Positions 6,795 through 7,649 of a stretch of DNA of 7,649 bases are shown here, piece by piece. A program made the position numbers and the translations under genes. Under the pieces are notes generated by a model. It ran no database searches. It was not told the origin of the DNA and saw only the letters and a list, made by a program, of their open reading frames with translations. How positions within the stretch are numbered: the first letter of the stretch is position 1; each line of letters starts with the position of its first letter. Source of the DNA: Pseudooctadecabacter sp. (GTDB lineage Bacteria; Pseudomonadota; Alphaproteobacteria; Rhodobacterales; Rhodobacteraceae); assembly GCA_020628265.1 (NCBI GenBank), contig JAHDFG010000102.1, positions 1-7,649 of the forward strand. Reading direction: 5' to 3'.

Positions 6795-6847
6795 CGCTTC
6801 ACGCCCCCCCAGGGTCTGGCGCAACACAAGTTCAATGGTACCATCCA

Positions 6848-7198
6848 TCACCAAACCTCCTTCACCCAGTTCTTCGGCACCCCAGCCAAAGACAGCACCA
6901 TCAACGGCCCCCACAGCAGCGCAGAAATCAAACTCAACCACCCAAAATGGGCCAGCGCGCCCAGCCCCTGCGTCCCATACAGATCGCCCAGATCAACCCC
7001 CTGCATCCGGTAAAGCAGCGCAAAGAACGCAGCCCCCAGCGCCGCCATCAACAGCGTCGACACCAGCGCCAGCCCCATCAGCCACTTGACCCCCTCAGGC
7101 CACCAGATCGCCAGAATGCGCGGCACGGCCCAGCCAAGGGCAGCCAACGACATGGCAGGCACCACAAGGGTCCAGAAGTTGCTAGCGTCAAACCCCAT
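6848..7198 (-). CDS. three-helix membrane protein
   Basis: A 116-residue protein I do not recognise. Three hydrophobic segments at about residues 9-32, 38-62 and 83-105 look like membrane helices, with short loops (WWPEGVKW; YRMQGVDLGDLYGTQG) and a basic C-terminal end (PKNWVKEVW). The sequence is rich in Trp, Ala, Gly and Leu and has no cysteines. Its ATG overlaps the TGA of the ATPase gene as ATGA, so the two are probably translated together. This is good evidence that the pair works together, for instance as an ATPase and a membrane partner. Nothing identifies a substrate or activity. Confidence 0.85.
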   Translation of the reverse strand: MGFDASNFWTLVVPAMSLAALGWAVPRILAIWWPEGVKWLMGLALVSTLLMAALGAAFFALLYRMQGVDLGDLYGTQGLGALAHFGWLSLISALLWGPLMVLSLAGVPKNWVKEVW

Positions 7199-7649
7199 CA
7201 GGTCTTCGACCCCAAATACCGCTTCTTCGCCTCTTCCTGACGGCCAAAGTCGCGGACCATGTTCTCAATCGCCACCTCGTCGGACTTGTCGGCATAGCGG
7301 AACTCTGAATCCGCGTAGCGGTTGATTTCCTGGATCACCATTTCCACCGTAATCGGCTGGCGCATCTCTTCGATCATCGCCTTCTTGGTGTCGTAGTCCT
7401 TCTGAAGGAACAGCTCAGGGTTCTCCATCCACTCATCCGGCAGCTCAAAATCCATCGCGCGGACCTTCACGGCATCGGTGATGTTCTTGATCGCACGGCC
7501 CGTGAAGCGGCTGTCGGCCTCCTGAATGCCCTTCAGATAGGTACCCAGCTTGTTGATCGTGTCCAGCTCGCCAATCTCGCTCGATACGCGGTCGAACACA
7601 TTCAACAACCCCGCCTCATGGGGCTTGTTGTGGCTTTCAAACGACGCTG
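7198..7649 (-). CDS. AAA+ family ATPase, C-terminal part (5' end outside window)
   Basis: Only the last 150 codons (149 residues plus stop) are visible. The frame is open to the right edge and the first in-window start-like codon (TTG at 7608) is not a credible start. Visible residues about 62-80 (SRFTGRAIKNITDAVKVRA) resemble the AAA+ C-terminal lid, where the sensor-2 region reads like the 'FSG..I.N....A...A' stretch of FtsH and related ATPases. Next come a helical PDEWMENPELFLQKDYDTKK segment and a charged helical end (EEAKKRYLGSKT). Walker A and B would lie outside the window, so ATPase identity is inferred from the lid and is not proven here. It is the most upstream visible gene of the minus-strand unit and overlaps the three-helix membrane protein gene by ATGA. 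There is no peptidase motif in the visible end, so FtsH-like protease activity is not supported. Confidence 0.65.
   Translation of the reverse strand, partial: ASFESHNKPHEAGLLNVFDRVSSEIGELDTINKLGTYLKGIQEADSRFTGRAIKNITDAVKVRAMDFELPDEWMENPELFLQKDYDTKKAMIEEMRQPITVEMVIQEINRYADSEFRYADKSDEVAIENMVRDFGRQEEAKKRYLGSKT

Noticed and set aside
6103..7089. 328-codon open frame on the plus strand
   Set aside because: It runs across the 450-residue gene, the palindrome region and the three-helix gene on the other strand. Its end is a low-complexity Pro/Ser/Ala run, and the minus-strand genes have clear ribosome sites and packing.
7198..7608. A complete 136-residue gene starting at 7608
   Set aside because: The supposed start is a TTG inside a frame that stays open to the window edge, and the content looks like the lid end of a larger AAA+ ATPase.

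Overview
The window reads as a chromosomal segment of a high-GC alphaproteobacterium, most likely a Rhodobacterales (Roseobacter-group) marine bacterium. This rests on recognition, not a search. The aldehyde dehydrogenase has the two-domain ALDH16 architecture known from Loktanella, the small protein families on the minus strand are ones I associate with Rhodobacterales, and the intergenic hairpin sequences look like those common between genes in this group. No RNA gene, insertion sequence, CRISPR array or phage gene is visible.

Plus strand, positions 2-4227: the C-terminal part of a ChbR-like AraC-family regulator, cut by the left window edge. It is followed 68 bases later by a tight three-gene unit: deoC (deoxyribose-phosphate aldolase, long human DERA-like form), a 73-residue protein with two membrane helices, and a 772-residue ALDH16-type aldehyde dehydrogenase. 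deoC and the small gene are 4 bases apart, and the small gene and the dehydrogenase overlap in an ATGA. DeoC splits 2-deoxyribose-5-phosphate into glyceraldehyde-3-phosphate and acetaldehyde, so the natural inference is that the dehydrogenase oxidises the acetaldehyde to acetate. The AraC protein could be the local regulator, and the small membrane protein is the unexplained member.

Positions 4228-4408: a 181-base convergent intergenic region with two back-to-back perfect 7-bp-stem hairpins. They probably form a bidirectional terminator or a dispersed palindromic repeat.

Minus strand, positions 7649 down to 4409: five genes in one direction. In transcription order they are the C-terminal part of an AAA+ ATPase (cut by the right window edge), a 116-residue three-helix membrane protein starting in an ATGA overlap, a 450-residue soluble protein (DUF6638-like), an 86-residue two-helix membrane protein, and a 230-residue DUF1523-like membrane-anchored protein. 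All gaps are 11 bases or less except a 112-base one before the 450-residue gene, which holds a 20-bp perfect palindrome and a GC-rich hairpin. An ATPase with three small membrane proteins and a soluble partner, none with an assigned function, is the best candidate here for an undescribed system.
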